From the NCBI GenBank assembly GCA_003557765.1, contig PWNO01000178.1:1-40364 (forward strand): a stretch of DNA of 40,364 nucleotides. Reading direction: 5' to 3'. Below are positions 7,640 to 15,888 of the stretch, in pieces (position 1 is the stretch's first letter; each line of letters starts with the position of its first letter). The position numbers were made by a program, and so were the translations under genes. This DNA comes from Bacteroidales bacterium (lineage in GTDB: Bacteria > Bacteroidota > Bacteroidia > Bacteroidales > UBA7960). The notes beneath the pieces were generated by a model. The model was given only the letters and a program-made list of their open reading frames with translations, did not search any database and had not been told where the DNA came from.

Positions 7640-7647
7640 CAAAAATA
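7640..7647 (-). promoter_or_regulatory. -7 element of the PorT-like gene
   Basis: The minus strand reads TATTTTTG, an exact TAnnTTTG match. The expected transcription start is about 7634, almost at the start codon. Confidence 0.55.
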
Positions 7648-7705
7648 CGCATTTAAACAAAATGGACATTGTCATTAAGGGTAAATTACTGATTGGAGAG
7701 ATTCG

Positions 7706-7713
7706 TATATTTG
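7706..7713 (+). promoter_or_regulatory. -7 element of yicC-gmk
   Basis: TATATTTG is an exact TAnnTTTG match. The predicted start is near 7719, leaving a leader of about 16 nt before the yicC ATG at 7736. It is divergent from the PorT-like promoter. Confidence 0.6.
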
Positions 7714-7735
7714 CAATGGTTGAAAAAAGCAGCTT

Positions 7736-8611
7736 ATGATAAAATCCATGACCGGCTATGGCAAATCGCATGGCCAGTTTGCTGACAAAGGACTGAATTT
7801 GGAGGTAAAGACGCTGAATGGCAAGTATCTCGACATCCATCTCAAGGTGCCGGCAATGTATAAGACCCGTGAACAGGAGATACGGTCCCTGTTGGGACAA
7901 CAGCTTAAACGTGGCAAGGTCGAACTCATCATCACCATCAACAGCCTGGATGAGACCAGCAATTATGCCCTGAACAAAGCGTTGATGGAGAAATATTACC
8001 AGGAACTGACGGCGTTTGCAAGGGAACAGGGGGCAAATGTTCCGGATGACCTGATCCCTGCGATCCTCAGGCTGCCCGACATTGTCCAACAAGATGAGCA
8101 GACCATGGACGAAGAGGAATGGCAAGCGGTATCAGCTGCCATCCTTGAGGCCATTGAGGATTGTAACACTTTCCGGGAGGAAGAAGGCCGGCACCTCGAA
8201 GATGACCTCAAGCTTCGCATCCGAAACATCTCCACCTACCTGGAAGAAATCCCGAACCTCGATGCTTCCCGCAAGGAAAATATCAGGCAAAAACTGCTCA
8301 ACGCTATGGAAACAGCGAGGGACATTGCTGAGCCAGACCCGAACCGTTTTGAGCAGGAGTTGCTTTATTATCTTGAAAAAATGGACATCAATGAAGAGCT
8401 TGTCCGCCTGAAACAGCACCTTAGCTATTTCAGCGACACCCTGGAAGAACCGGATTCGCCGGGGAAAAAGCTGGGGTTCATCGCCCAGGAGATTGGCCGG
8501 GAAATCAACACCATTGGCAGCAAAGCCAACGATGCACCCATACAGAAGATCGTGGTGCAGATGAAGGACGAACTGGAAAAGATCAAAGAACAAATCATGA
8601 ATGTGTTGTAG
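7736..8611 (+). CDS. yicC: YicC-family endoribonuclease
   Basis: YicC proteins are cytoplasmic RNA-cleaving proteins implicated in stress responses and small-RNA turnover. The 291-residue protein begins with the hallmark MIKSMTGYG and LEVKTLNGKYLDIHLKVP and keeps the C-terminal DUF1732 region (LEEIPNLDASRKENIRQKLL, EQELLYYLEKMDINEELVRL, KKLGFIAQEIGREINTIGSKA) with the conserved GREINTIGSK block. It ends EKIKEQIMNVL as expected. The stop codon overlaps the alternative GTG of gmk, so the two genes are translationally linked, a pairing common in many bacteria. The promoter at 7706-7713 serves both. Confidence 0.95.
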   Translation: MIKSMTGYGKSHGQFADKGLNLEVKTLNGKYLDIHLKVPAMYKTREQEIRSLLGQQLKRGKVELIITINSLDETSNYALNKALMEKYYQELTAFAREQGANVPDDLIPAILRLPDIVQQDEQTMDEEEWQAVSAAILEAIEDCNTFREEEGRHLEDDLKLRIRNISTYLEEIPNLDASRKENIRQKLLNAMETARDIAEPDPNRFEQELLYYLEKMDINEELVRLKQHLSYFSDTLEEPDSPGKKLGFIAQEIGREINTIGSKANDAPIQKIVVQMKDELEKIKEQIMNVL

Positions 8612-8613
8612 TG

Positions 8614-9177
8614 ATGGAAGAAGGCAAACTGCTCATTTTTTCAGCCCCATCAGGTGCGGGTAAAACCAGCATCGTGAAAGGCGTGCTCTCCCGCGTTCCC
8701 GGTCTGGCATTTTCGGTCTCGGCCTGCAGCAGGGCCAAAAGGACAGGTGAACGGGATGGTGTCGACTATTATTTTCTTAACCCCGATACCTTTCGCCGAA
8801 AAATTAAAGACAATGCCTTCCTGGAGTGGGAAGAGGTCTATCCCGGCAGTTATTACGGCACCTTGCGCAGTGAGGTGGAAAGGATCTGGCAGCAGGGGAA
8901 GCACGTGGTTTTTGATGTGGATGTGGCTGGCGGACTAAACATTAAAACACAATATCCGGAACGTTCGCTTGCCGTATTTATCCGTCCGCCATCCCTCGAA
9001 GTGCTTCGCAAACGACTCACCAACAGGGGCACTGAGTCAGCCGAAAGCCTGGAAAAACGCCTTGGAAAAGCGGAAAAAGAACTATCCTATGCCAACCAGT
9101 TCGACCATGTGTTGGTCAACGACGTGCTCGAAACGGCCATTGAAGAGGCCTGTGAGCTGGTGAAAAGTTTTGTTTAA
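8614..9177 (+). CDS. gmk: Guanylate kinase
   Basis: It phosphorylates GMP to GDP with ATP, an essential step in guanine nucleotide synthesis, in the cytoplasm. The 187-residue protein has the P-loop APSGAGKTSI, the GMP-binding segment SRAKRTGERDGVDYYF, FLEWEEVYPGSYYGT, and VVFDVDVAGGLNIK, followed by the lid RGTESAESLEKRL. Length is normal. The ATG at 8614 directly follows the yicC stop (TAG at 8609-8611); a GTG at 8611 overlapping that stop is the alternative. A short AATGTGGC repeat begins at the stop codon and separates gmk from the convergent nadD. Confidence 0.96.
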   Translation: MEEGKLLIFSAPSGAGKTSIVKGVLSRVPGLAFSVSACSRAKRTGERDGVDYYFLNPDTFRRKIKDNAFLEWEEVYPGSYYGTLRSEVERIWQQGKHVVFDVDVAGGLNIKTQYPERSLAVFIRPPSLEVLRKRLTNRGTESAESLEKRLGKAEKELSYANQFDHVLVNDVLETAIEEACELVKSFV

Positions 9178-9208
9178 TGTGCTAATGTGGCAATGTGGCA
9201 ATGTGCTA
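9177..9208. repeat. GTGCTAATGTGGCAAT repeat between gmk and nadD
   Basis: Units TGTGCTAATG, TGGCAATG, TGGCAATG and TGTGCTAATA are stacked in the 28-nt gap between two convergent genes, and the nadD stop codon lies within it. I recall the same phrase in intergenic regions of other Bacteroidota. Confidence 0.6.
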
Positions 9209-9781
9209 ATAGCTGGTCCGTTCCCGGATGCGTTCCAGCACCTTGTCGGGCAAGAGGTAGCGCGGGAGTCTCCCCTCCCTGATCATCTGTCGGATCTTGC
9301 TGGAAGAGATCTCCAGCAGGGGGGCCTCCTTCAGGCTGATGCGGGGATGGTTGAGAAAGGCCGAAGATGCTGCATCCGGCGAGCGTGGATATACATAAAT
9401 GGGCAGCAGCTCCGGCAGTCGCTCGTGGTCTTTCCACTGATCAAAGACATCCAGGTTGTCGGAGCCGATCAGCAGCACAAATTGCCGTTCGGGGAATTTT
9501 TCCAGCAAAAGCTCGATGGCACGCACAGTGTATGAAGGCCTTGGCATCTGCAATTCTATGTCAGACGCAAGAAAATCAGGATTGTCCTCCACGGCAAGTT
9601 CAAGAAGCTCCAGCCGCTCCTCGTCCGGGAGCATGTTGGATGGTGTTTTCAGGGGATTCTGGGGAGACAACACAAACCAGACGGCCTCAATGTCCGTATG
9701 GGTCACAAAATGATTGGCGATGATCAGGTGACCAATGTGCACCGGGTTAAATGAACCAAACAAAAGTCCTGTGGTTGTCAT
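9206..9781 (-). CDS. nadD: Nicotinate-nucleotide adenylyltransferase
   Basis: It transfers AMP from ATP to nicotinate mononucleotide, making nicotinic acid adenine dinucleotide for NAD synthesis. The 191-residue protein carries the nucleotidyltransferase motif GLLFGSFNPVHIGHLIIAN (the GxFxPxHxGH signature), the substrate region VWFVLSPQNPLK, LLIGSDNLDVFDQWKDHE, and the C-terminal ISSSKIRQMIREG motif that closes on the ATP. The gene starts 9 nt after the metK stop on the same strand, so metK-nadD probably form one transcript. The final residues RTSY run into the GTGCTAATG repeat. Confidence 0.95.
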   Translation of the reverse strand: MTTTGLLFGSFNPVHIGHLIIANHFVTHTDIEAVWFVLSPQNPLKTPSNMLPDEERLELLELAVEDNPDFLASDIELQMPRPSYTVRAIELLLEKFPERQFVLLIGSDNLDVFDQWKDHERLPELLPIYVYPRSPDAASSAFLNHPRISLKEAPLLEISSSKIRQMIREGRLPRYLLPDKVLERIRERTSY

Positions 9782-9790
9782 GCTTTTTGA

Positions 9791-11110
9791 TTACACGCCA
9801 AAAGCCTGTTTAAACTCCTCAACGCAATCCAGTTTTTCCCACGCAAAATATTCCACTTCTTTGAATATCTTCTTTTCACCATTGACTCGTTTTTCGTAGG
9901 TGTCTTTGTCCTTATAAAACACCTCCACCTCCTCTTTGTAGTTGGTACGCCCAAAATGGCCGTAGGTGGTGGTTTTCTGGTAAATGGGATTATGCAGACC
10001 AAATTTTCTGATGATTTCATAAGGCCGCAACTGGCAGATGTCGCGAATTTTTGCAGCGATCGCACCATCTGTCATCGGCACTTTAGCCGTACCATAGGTA
10101 TTCACATAGATGCCGACCGGATCGGCCACGCCGATGGCATAGGCGAGCTGCACAAGGATTTCATCTGCAATGCCGGCTGCTACCATATTTTTGGCAATGT
10201 ACCGGGCCGCGTAGGCCGCCGAGCGATCCACCTTGCTGGCATCCTTTCCGGAAAACGCACCACCTCCGTGGGCTCCCTTGCCACCATAAGTATCTACAAT
10301 GATCTTTCTGCCGGTCAATCCGGTATCGCCGTTTGGTCCACCGATCACAAATTTCCCCGTGGGGTTGATCAGCAGCCTGTATCCATTGGCAAATAAGGTG
10401 CCCAAATGTTCCGGCAGGGCACGCACCAGCCTGGGCATCAGAATATGCTGCACATCTGTACGTATTTGCTCCTGCATGGCCTTTTCTGCCTCACGCCGGG
10501 CTTCAGGGGTGTCAGCTGCCGGCTTGACAAACTCATCGTGCTGTGTACTGAGCACGATGGTATCGATCCGTACCGGTTGGTTGTTACTGTCATATTCAAT
10601 AGTCACCTGGGACTTGCTGTCGGGACGGAGATAACGCATTTGCACGGCTTCTTTCCTGATGGCGGCAAGCTCCTGTAACAAGATATGCGCCATGTCGATG
10701 GGAAGTGGCATCAGCTCATCGGTTTCACGGGTGGCATAACCAAACATCATCCCCTGGTCACCTGCACCCTGTTCCTCTTCTTTCTCCCTGACCACGCCCT
10801 GGTAAATATCCGCCGACTGCTCGTGAATAGCCGATATCACCCCACAGGACTCCGCCTCAAACTTATATTCGGATTTGGTATATCCAATGTCGCGCAATAC
10901 CTTTCTCACCGTTTGCTGAATGTCAACCCAGCCATCAGTTTTGACCTCGCCACCGACAAAGACCAGGCCGGTAGTGACCATACTCTCACAAGCCACCTTT
11001 GAACGGGGATCCTGACGCAGGAATTCATCCAGCAGCGCGTCCGATATCTGATCGGCAATCTTATCATGATGACCCTCCGAAACAGATTCTGATGTAAACA
11101 AATATGCCAT
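9791..11110 (-). CDS. metK: S-adenosylmethionine synthetase
   Basis: It makes S-adenosylmethionine from methionine and ATP, in the cytoplasm. The protein of 439 residues is longer than the ~384-residue E. coli enzyme because of insertions (for example [17 protein letters not shown]). It keeps [40 protein letters not shown], and [10 protein letters not shown]. At the N-terminus the normally near-invariant GHPDK motif reads GHHDK, a Pro-to-His change beside the catalytic His and Asp. The ATG at 11110 gives the family start [13 protein letters not shown]; 11116 is the alternative. Transcription starts near 11155 from the -7 element at 11161-11168, inside a perfect palindrome. nadD follows after 9 nt. 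Confidence 0.96.
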   Translation of the reverse strand: MAYLFTSESVSEGHHDKIADQISDALLDEFLRQDPRSKVACESMVTTGLVFVGGEVKTDGWVDIQQTVRKVLRDIGYTKSEYKFEAESCGVISAIHEQSADIYQGVVREKEEEQGAGDQGMMFGYATRETDELMPLPIDMAHILLQELAAIRKEAVQMRYLRPDSKSQVTIEYDSNNQPVRIDTIVLSTQHDEFVKPAADTPEARREAEKAMQEQIRTDVQHILMPRLVRALPEHLGTLFANGYRLLINPTGKFVIGGPNGDTGLTGRKIIVDTYGGKGAHGGGAFSGKDASKVDRSAAYAARYIAKNMVAAGIADEILVQLAYAIGVADPVGIYVNTYGTAKVPMTDGAIAAKIRDICQLRPYEIIRKFGLHNPIYQKTTTYGHFGRTNYKEEVEVFYKDKDTYEKRVNGEKKIFKEVEYFAWEKLDCVEEFKQAFGV

Positions 11111-11138
11111 GATCATTTCGTGTTAATTTCCCCAGATA

Positions 11139-11158
11139 CATCATTCTAATGAATGATG
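11139..11158. promoter_or_regulatory. Palindrome at the metK transcription start
   Basis: CATCATTC-TAAT-GAATGATG is a perfect 8-bp inverted repeat with a 4-nt centre. It overlaps the predicted metK start point and would lie at the extreme 5' end of the message, so it could be an operator or a 5' hairpin. No SAM riboswitch is visible. Confidence 0.5.
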
Positions 11159-11160
11159 GG

Positions 11161-11168
11161 CAAAGGTA
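11161..11168 (-). promoter_or_regulatory. -7 element of metK-nadD
   Basis: The minus strand reads TACCTTTG, an exact TAnnTTTG match. The predicted start is near 11155, giving a leader of about 45 nt. Confidence 0.6.
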
Positions 11169-11200
11169 ATCATTTCTCTAATTTTCAGGAGGGAGGATAA

Positions 11201-11227
11201 GGTTGAGGTTGAGATTAAGATTGAGGG
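11201..11227. repeat. AGGTTGAGGTTGAG repeat, downstream of gldA
   Basis: The stretch reads AAGGTTGAGGTTGAG, then ATTAAGATTGAGG. The same family occurs at 12183-12211 and inverted at 32563-32592. It lies at the 3' end of gldA. Confidence 0.6.
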
Positions 11228-11228
11228 G

Positions 11229-12134
11229 TTATAGGGTCATTTGTCGGAATACATCCTCCAGGCTCTCATCCTGCAGATCCATACGCAGAATCACCAGTCC
11301 CTGATCCACTGCAAATCGAAAAATGACAGGTCGCAGATCCTGGTCTCCGGTTGTATGAATAAGCAGTCCGTCCGAAGTGAGCTCCACATCTTCGATACCT
11401 TGCAGCTCTTTCAATTGCATCACGTCCGGTTGTTGATCAAAGGTCACCCGGATCATTCGCCTGGTCGTGCTTAGCTTTCGTACTTCCGTTGTCGGGGCAT
11501 CCGCCCTGATGCGGCCCTTGCTGATGATCATCACCCTGTTGCAGACCGCTTCCACCTCTTGCATGATATGCGTGGAAAGGATGACGGTCTTGTATTTCCC
11601 AATATCCCGGATCAGCTGCCGGATTTCTGCCAGCTGGTTTGGGTCCAGCCCCGAGGTAGGTTCATCCAGGATGAGTACACCAGGATCATGGATCAAGGCC
11701 TGGGCAAGCCCCACACGTTGCCGGTAGCCCTTGCTGAGCTTGCCGATCGTCTTGTTTGCCTCCGGTGTCAAGCCACACATGTCGATCATCTCATTCACCC
11801 GCCGCCTGGCCTCTTTGCCAAGCTTATGCAGGCCAGCCACGAACTTCAGGTATTCCCGCACATACATGTCCAGGTACAGGGGATTGTTCTCCGGGAGGTA
11901 TCCAATGTGTTTCTTGACTTCCAGCGGATGGGTGCTGACATCATACCCGCGCACCCTGACCGACCCACTGGTTTGTGGGAGGTAGCAGGCGATAATCTTC
12001 ATCATGGTGGACTTGCCCGCACCATTCGGGCCCAGCAGCGCCACCACCTCTCCCTCGCTGACGTGGAAGGACACCTCATCCAGCGCAAGCTGGGTGTCGT
12101 ATCTTTTGCTGACTTTCTCAACAATTACGGACAT
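11229..12134 (-). CDS. gldA: GldA-like ABC transporter ATP-binding protein
   Basis: This is an ATPase subunit of an ABC exporter; GldA works with GldF and GldG and is needed for gliding in some Bacteroidota. The 301-residue protein has Walker A GPNGAGKST, the Q-loop region, the signature LSKGYRQRVGLAQAL, Walker B VLILDEPTSGLDP and the H-loop STHIMQEVEAVC, then a C-terminal extension of about 80 residues (DQQPDVMQLKELQGIEDVEL) typical of the GldA/CcmA-like group. No permease gene is adjacent, so its partner must lie elsewhere and the exact name is an inference. GGTTGAGG-type repeats lie on both sides of the gene. Confidence 0.82.
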   Translation of the reverse strand: MSVIVEKVSKRYDTQLALDEVSFHVSEGEVVALLGPNGAGKSTMMKIIACYLPQTSGSVRVRGYDVSTHPLEVKKHIGYLPENNPLYLDMYVREYLKFVAGLHKLGKEARRRVNEMIDMCGLTPEANKTIGKLSKGYRQRVGLAQALIHDPGVLILDEPTSGLDPNQLAEIRQLIRDIGKYKTVILSTHIMQEVEAVCNRVMIISKGRIRADAPTTEVRKLSTTRRMIRVTFDQQPDVMQLKELQGIEDVELTSDGLLIHTTGDQDLRPVIFRFAVDQGLVILRMDLQDESLEDVFRQMTL

Positions 12135-12182
12135 AATCTTTTGGGTGTTTCTGCTAAATTACTAATTTTAACAACAGATAGA

Positions 12183-12211
12183 AGGTTAAGGTTGAGGTTG
12201 AGGTTGAGCGG
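12183..12211. repeat. AGGTTGAGGTTGAG repeat ahead of rsgA
   Basis: AGGTTAAGGTTGAGGTTGAG is followed by GTTGAGCGG. A GGTTCGTCAT phrase follows at about 12253, as it also does in the composite repeat block at 32531-32592 (read on the opposite strand). Confidence 0.6.
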
Positions 12212-12283
12212 CAGCGAAGTTCAGGGAGCAAGCGATTCGGGATATTATGTGAAGGTTCGTCATTCAGAAAATAAAACAGATAC

Positions 12284-13219
12284 ATGCGTGAAGGTGTGGT
12301 CACAAAGTCTACAGGCAGTTGGTATCGAGTGCTAACGGCCGACGGACAGGAGGTGGAGTGCCGGCTCAGGGGCAAGCTGAAAATTGCCGGGTCGAAGGCC
12401 ACCAACCCGGTGGCGGTGGGTGACAAGGTATGCTTCGATCTTTCTTCGGGTGATGAAACGGGTGTGATCCACGACATCCTCGACCGAAAAAATTATATTA
12501 TACGCAAGGCTACTAAGCTTTCACGCCAGACTCACGTCATTGCAGCCAACATCGACCAGGCGGTGATCATCGCCACCCTCGCCTATCCCCGCACCTCAAC
12601 CGGTTTTATCGACCGCTTCCTCATCACCTGCGAAGCTTACAGCATACCGGCCGTCATGGTATTCAACAAAACGGACCTCTTGCAAAAGGAAAGAGATTTT
12701 GAGCAGCTTGCAGGCATGATGGCCATGTACGATGCCATCGGTTATCCCTGCCATGCGGTGTCTGCGTTAAAAGGCAGCAACCTCGAGGCATTTGAAACGC
12801 TCCTGCAAGACAAGGTGTCCCTGCTGGCCGGGCATTCGGGTGTCGGGAAGTCCGCATTGGTGAATGCCATTGAGCCGGGCTTGAACCTGAAGGTCCAGGC
12901 CATCTCAAAGGCCCATAAAAAAGGAAGGCATACGACTACTTTCGCTGAGATGTTTCATTTATCGAACGGGGCACGCATCATCGACACGCCTGGGATCAAG
13001 GAGTTTGGCCTGGTAGACTTTGAAGCCTGGGAGCTCTGCCACTATTTTCCGGAGATGAGGCAGTATTTCAATCAGTGCCGGTACGACAACTGCACCCATT
13101 TCAATGAACCTGGCTGCCGGGTCAAAGAAGAAGTGGAGAACGGGAGCATTCACGAAGAAAGATATATCAATTACCTGGGTATTTTGCTTGGAGATGACAC
13201 CAGGAGAAAACAACCATAA
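12284..13219 (+). CDS. rsgA: Ribosome small-subunit-dependent GTPase A
   Basis: RsgA is a circularly permuted GTPase that checks late assembly of the 30S subunit and releases immature-subunit factors. The 311-residue protein has an N-terminal OB fold (GSWYRVLTADGQEVECRLRG), then GTPase motifs in permuted order: NKTDLL (G4), GHSGVGKSALVNAI (G1), the switch region HTTTFAEMFHL and DTPGIKEFGL (G3). The C-terminal zinc knuckle has Cys and His ligands in CRYDNCTHFNEPGC. Length is normal. It is followed 16 nt later by dtd on the same strand, so the two are probably co-transcribed. No TAnnTTTG element is seen directly upstream. Confidence 0.96.
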   Translation: MREGVVTKSTGSWYRVLTADGQEVECRLRGKLKIAGSKATNPVAVGDKVCFDLSSGDETGVIHDILDRKNYIIRKATKLSRQTHVIAANIDQAVIIATLAYPRTSTGFIDRFLITCEAYSIPAVMVFNKTDLLQKERDFEQLAGMMAMYDAIGYPCHAVSALKGSNLEAFETLLQDKVSLLAGHSGVGKSALVNAIEPGLNLKVQAISKAHKKGRHTTTFAEMFHLSNGARIIDTPGIKEFGLVDFEAWELCHYFPEMRQYFNQCRYDNCTHFNEPGCRVKEEVENGSIHEERYINYLGILLGDDTRRKQP

Positions 13220-13235
13220 ACAAACCTGATCAGAT

Positions 13236-13688
13236 ATGCGCGTAGTCATTCAGAAAGTAAAGGAAGCTTCCGTGGATATCCACGGCAAAACAAATGCCAG
13301 CATTGGCAAAGGATTGCTGGTCTTCCTGGGCGTGGAAGATGCAGATACCGAAGAGGATATTTTGTGGCTGGCAGGAAAAATAAGTCGCCTTCGGGTTTTT
13401 GATGATGCTGACGGCGTGATGAACCGTTCAGTAATGGATGCAAAGGGAGAAATTATGGTCATCAGCCAGTTTACCCTGCACGCCAGCACCAAAAAAGGAA
13501 ACCGGCCCTCGTATATCCGGGCATCAAAGCCGGATTACGCCATTCCGATGTATGAAAAATTCATTGAAGCACTTGCCCGGGAAAGCCAATGCAAGGTTGC
13601 ATCAGGAGAGTTTGGGGCATACATGCAGGTCTCGCTGGTCAACGATGGCCCTGTCACCATCTCCATCGACACCAAAAACAAAGAATAA
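13236..13688 (+). CDS. dtd: D-aminoacyl-tRNA deacylase
   Basis: It cleaves D-amino acids (and glycine from tRNA-Ala) from mischarged tRNAs, protecting translation accuracy. The 150-residue protein starts MRVVIQKVKEASVDI and has both signature loops: SQFTLHA at 77-83 with the catalytic Thr, and NDGPVTISID at 136-145 with the Gly-cisPro selectivity motif in its usual bacterial GP order. It lies 16 nt downstream of rsgA and is probably in the same operon, which groups two translation quality-control genes. Confidence 0.96.
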   Translation: MRVVIQKVKEASVDIHGKTNASIGKGLLVFLGVEDADTEEDILWLAGKISRLRVFDDADGVMNRSVMDAKGEIMVISQFTLHASTKKGNRPSYIRASKPDYAIPMYEKFIEALARESQCKVASGEFGAYMQVSLVNDGPVTISIDTKNKE

Positions 13689-13735
13689 ATAACCGCATCC
13701 TCGTTCCTCCAGGGAATATCAAAACATTCATTACA

Positions 13736-13856
13736 GTGACTGCCTGGCAATTCGGGTTCAAGGCTTGCACAGTTTTTATAACCAGGGTGTTTACTGTTGC
13801 AAATGACTGTTTTCAAAACAAGCATAACGTAGAAATCGGATATGCCAGGCGGTCAC
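13736..13856. repeat. 121-bp segment bounded by 14-bp inverted repeats
   Basis: The left arm GTGACTGCCTGGCA (13736-13749) and right arm TGCCAGGCGGTCAC (13843-13856) are inverted copies with one difference. The right arm ends at the last base of the fabH stop codon. The 93-nt interior has no reading frame and no strong internal stem. It could be a small MITE-like element or a long-range RNA stem between the convergent dtd and fabH. Confidence 0.5.
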
Positions 13857-14845
13857 TAATATGCCCATTTTAACCAGATCGCGCCCCAGGTAAACCCACC
13901 CCCAAAGGCGGTCAGGATAATGTTGTCTCCCTTGTTGAGTTTGTCCTCATAGTCCCAGAGGCACAATGGGATGGTGGCGTTGGTGGTGTTGCCGTACTTA
14001 TGGATGGTAACCATCACTTTTTCTGGTGAGATATTCATGCGCCGACCGGTAGCTTCGATGATGCGCATATTGGCCTGATGGGGCACGACCCATTGCACAT
14101 CATCAGCACTCAGGTTGTTATTGCTCATCACGTCCAGTGACATCTCGGCCATTTTCGTCACTGCAAACTTAAACACCTGTTGGCCTTCCTGGTAGAGGAA
14201 ATGTTCGCCGGCGTCAATGGTTTCGTAAGACGGAGGCTTCAGCGATCCACCGGCCTTCATGTGCAGGTGCACCCAACCGGAACCTTCTGCGCCGAATTTG
14301 TGGTCCATGACGCCTGTTTCTTCCAGTGTAGGCTCCAGCAACACTGCACAGGCTGCATCTCCAAACAACACACAGGTTTGCCTGTCGGTATAATCCACGA
14401 TGGAAGACATCTTGTCGGAGCCCACCAAAACGACTTTTTTGTATCTCCCTGACTCCACATGGTAGGCGGCCGTGACCAATGCATATAGAAATCCGGAACA
14501 TGCTGCATTCATGTCATAGCTGAACGCATTTTTGATCCCTGCCTTATGACTGATCAGGTTTGCGGTGGCCGGAAATTTCATGTCAGGGGTAGCGGTTGCA
14601 CACAAGACCATGTCCACCTCTGCGGGGTCAATCCCTCTTTTTTCAAGCAGCCCTTTTACCGCCTCCGCACCCATGTCGGAGCTGGCCAGCCCTTCCCCCT
14701 TTAATATTCTTCTTTCCTTGATACCGGTACGCGTGGATATCCATTCATCGGAGGTATCCACCATTTGTTCAAGCTCCTGGTTCGTCAGGACATATTCCGG
14801 CAAATGACCATGCACAGCCGTGATCGCTGCTCTTATCTTAGCCAT
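13856..14845 (-). CDS. fabH: 3-oxoacyl-[acyl-carrier-protein] synthase III
   Basis: It condenses acetyl-CoA or another short acyl-CoA with malonyl-ACP to start type II fatty acid synthesis. The 329-residue protein has the thiolase-fold triad: Cys116 in NAACSGFLYAL, His in VVPHQANMRI, and Asn in YGNTTNATIP. The N-terminal TSDEWISTRTGIKERRI is also characteristic. Bacteroidota enzymes often prefer branched starters, but specificity cannot be read here. It is the last gene of the yceD-rpmF-plsX-fabH cluster, 30 nt after plsX, and links phospholipid and fatty acid synthesis. Confidence 0.96.
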   Translation of the reverse strand: MAKIRAAITAVHGHLPEYVLTNQELEQMVDTSDEWISTRTGIKERRILKGEGLASSDMGAEAVKGLLEKRGIDPAEVDMVLCATATPDMKFPATANLISHKAGIKNAFSYDMNAACSGFLYALVTAAYHVESGRYKKVVLVGSDKMSSIVDYTDRQTCVLFGDAACAVLLEPTLEETGVMDHKFGAEGSGWVHLHMKAGGSLKPPSYETIDAGEHFLYQEGQQVFKFAVTKMAEMSLDVMSNNNLSADDVQWVVPHQANMRIIEATGRRMNISPEKVMVTIHKYGNTTNATIPLCLWDYEDKLNKGDNIILTAFGGGFTWGAIWLKWAY

Positions 14846-14875
14846 AACTGCATATTTTTTTAGAGAATAACAGAT

Positions 14876-15853
14876 TTATGCTTCTTGATCAGGGGAGATG
14901 CGACCCTGTGTATATTGATCCATGGCAAGTCTGATCTGATCCGCAATTCCGGCATCAAACACCTCTTTGGAATGCAGGATCATGTTTTTGAATGCCACGT
15001 CGTTGGATATACCGTGTCCGATAAGCACGGTAGAATTAATGCCAAGAATCGGTGTGCCGCCATATTTTTCATAATTAAAGCGGGCAAAGAAATCATCGAC
15101 AAGGCCACGTTTTACTATCAGGCGGAACATGGTTTCCATGTTTTTCAATACGATGTTTCCGGTAAAGCCATCGGTAACCACCACATCCACGCGATCTTTG
15201 AAGAGGTCGCGGCTTTCCACGTTGCCGATGAAGTGGTAGTCGCTGTTATCCTTCATGAGGCGAAATGCCGACTGGCAAAGGATGTTTCCCTTATCAGGTT
15301 CCGATCCAATATTCAGTAGGCCAACAGCAGGTTTCTTGATGCCGTACACGTATTTTGCATAGATAGACCCCAGCAGGCCAAACTGGTACATCACATCTGG
15401 CTTACAGTCGGGATTGGTGCCCACATCGATCAACACACCCATTCCCCCATTTTCTTTTGGGATGATGGATGTGGTGGCGGGGCGGATGATACCCTGAATA
15501 GCATTGACACTGTAGATGGAGCCAACCATCATGGCGCCGGTATTGCCGGCACTGGAGAAGGCATCAATCTCCTTGGTTTTTAACATTTTAAAACCGAGGG
15601 CAATACTTGAATTGGGTTTCCGGGAAAATGCGCGCGTGGGCGACTCCCCCATCTCGATCATCTCTGGGGCATGCACAATGTCAAACATAGCCGCATCAGC
15701 ACCCTGGGCTTCCAGTTGCTCGTGGATGAGCTTCTCTATACCGATCAGGACGATTCGGTCACTTTCCGGAATCTCTTTATGGGCCAGCACGGCTCCTGCA
15801 ATACTTGCTGCAGGGGCGTAATCGCCTCCCATCACATCAAAGCCAATATTCAT
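14876..15853 (-). CDS. plsX: Phosphate acyltransferase PlsX
   Basis: PlsX makes acyl-phosphate from acyl-ACP; PlsY then uses it to start phospholipid synthesis. It is a peripheral protein on the inner membrane. The 325-residue protein begins with the family signature MNIGFDVMGGDYAPAASIAG and has SIALGFKMLKTKEIDAFSSA, GNTGAMMVGS, LIDVGTNPDCKPDVMYQFG, and GLLNIGSEPDKGN. VVTDGFTGNIVLKN lies near the C-terminus. It sits between rpmF (35 nt upstream) and fabH, in the classic order. Confidence 0.96.
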   Translation of the reverse strand: MNIGFDVMGGDYAPAASIAGAVLAHKEIPESDRIVLIGIEKLIHEQLEAQGADAAMFDIVHAPEMIEMGESPTRAFSRKPNSSIALGFKMLKTKEIDAFSSAGNTGAMMVGSIYSVNAIQGIIRPATTSIIPKENGGMGVLIDVGTNPDCKPDVMYQFGLLGSIYAKYVYGIKKPAVGLLNIGSEPDKGNILCQSAFRLMKDNSDYHFIGNVESRDLFKDRVDVVVTDGFTGNIVLKNMETMFRLIVKRGLVDDFFARFNYEKYGGTPILGINSTVLIGHGISNDVAFKNMILHSKEVFDAGIADQIRLAMDQYTQGRISPDQEA

Positions 15854-15888
15854 TTCACTCGGATTAGTGAGAAAAAATGGGATCAGCC

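Noticed and set aside
11559..12335. 258-residue plus-strand frame spanning gldA and the rsgA leader
   Set aside because: Antisense to gldA and it runs through a low-complexity repeat; no recognisable protein.
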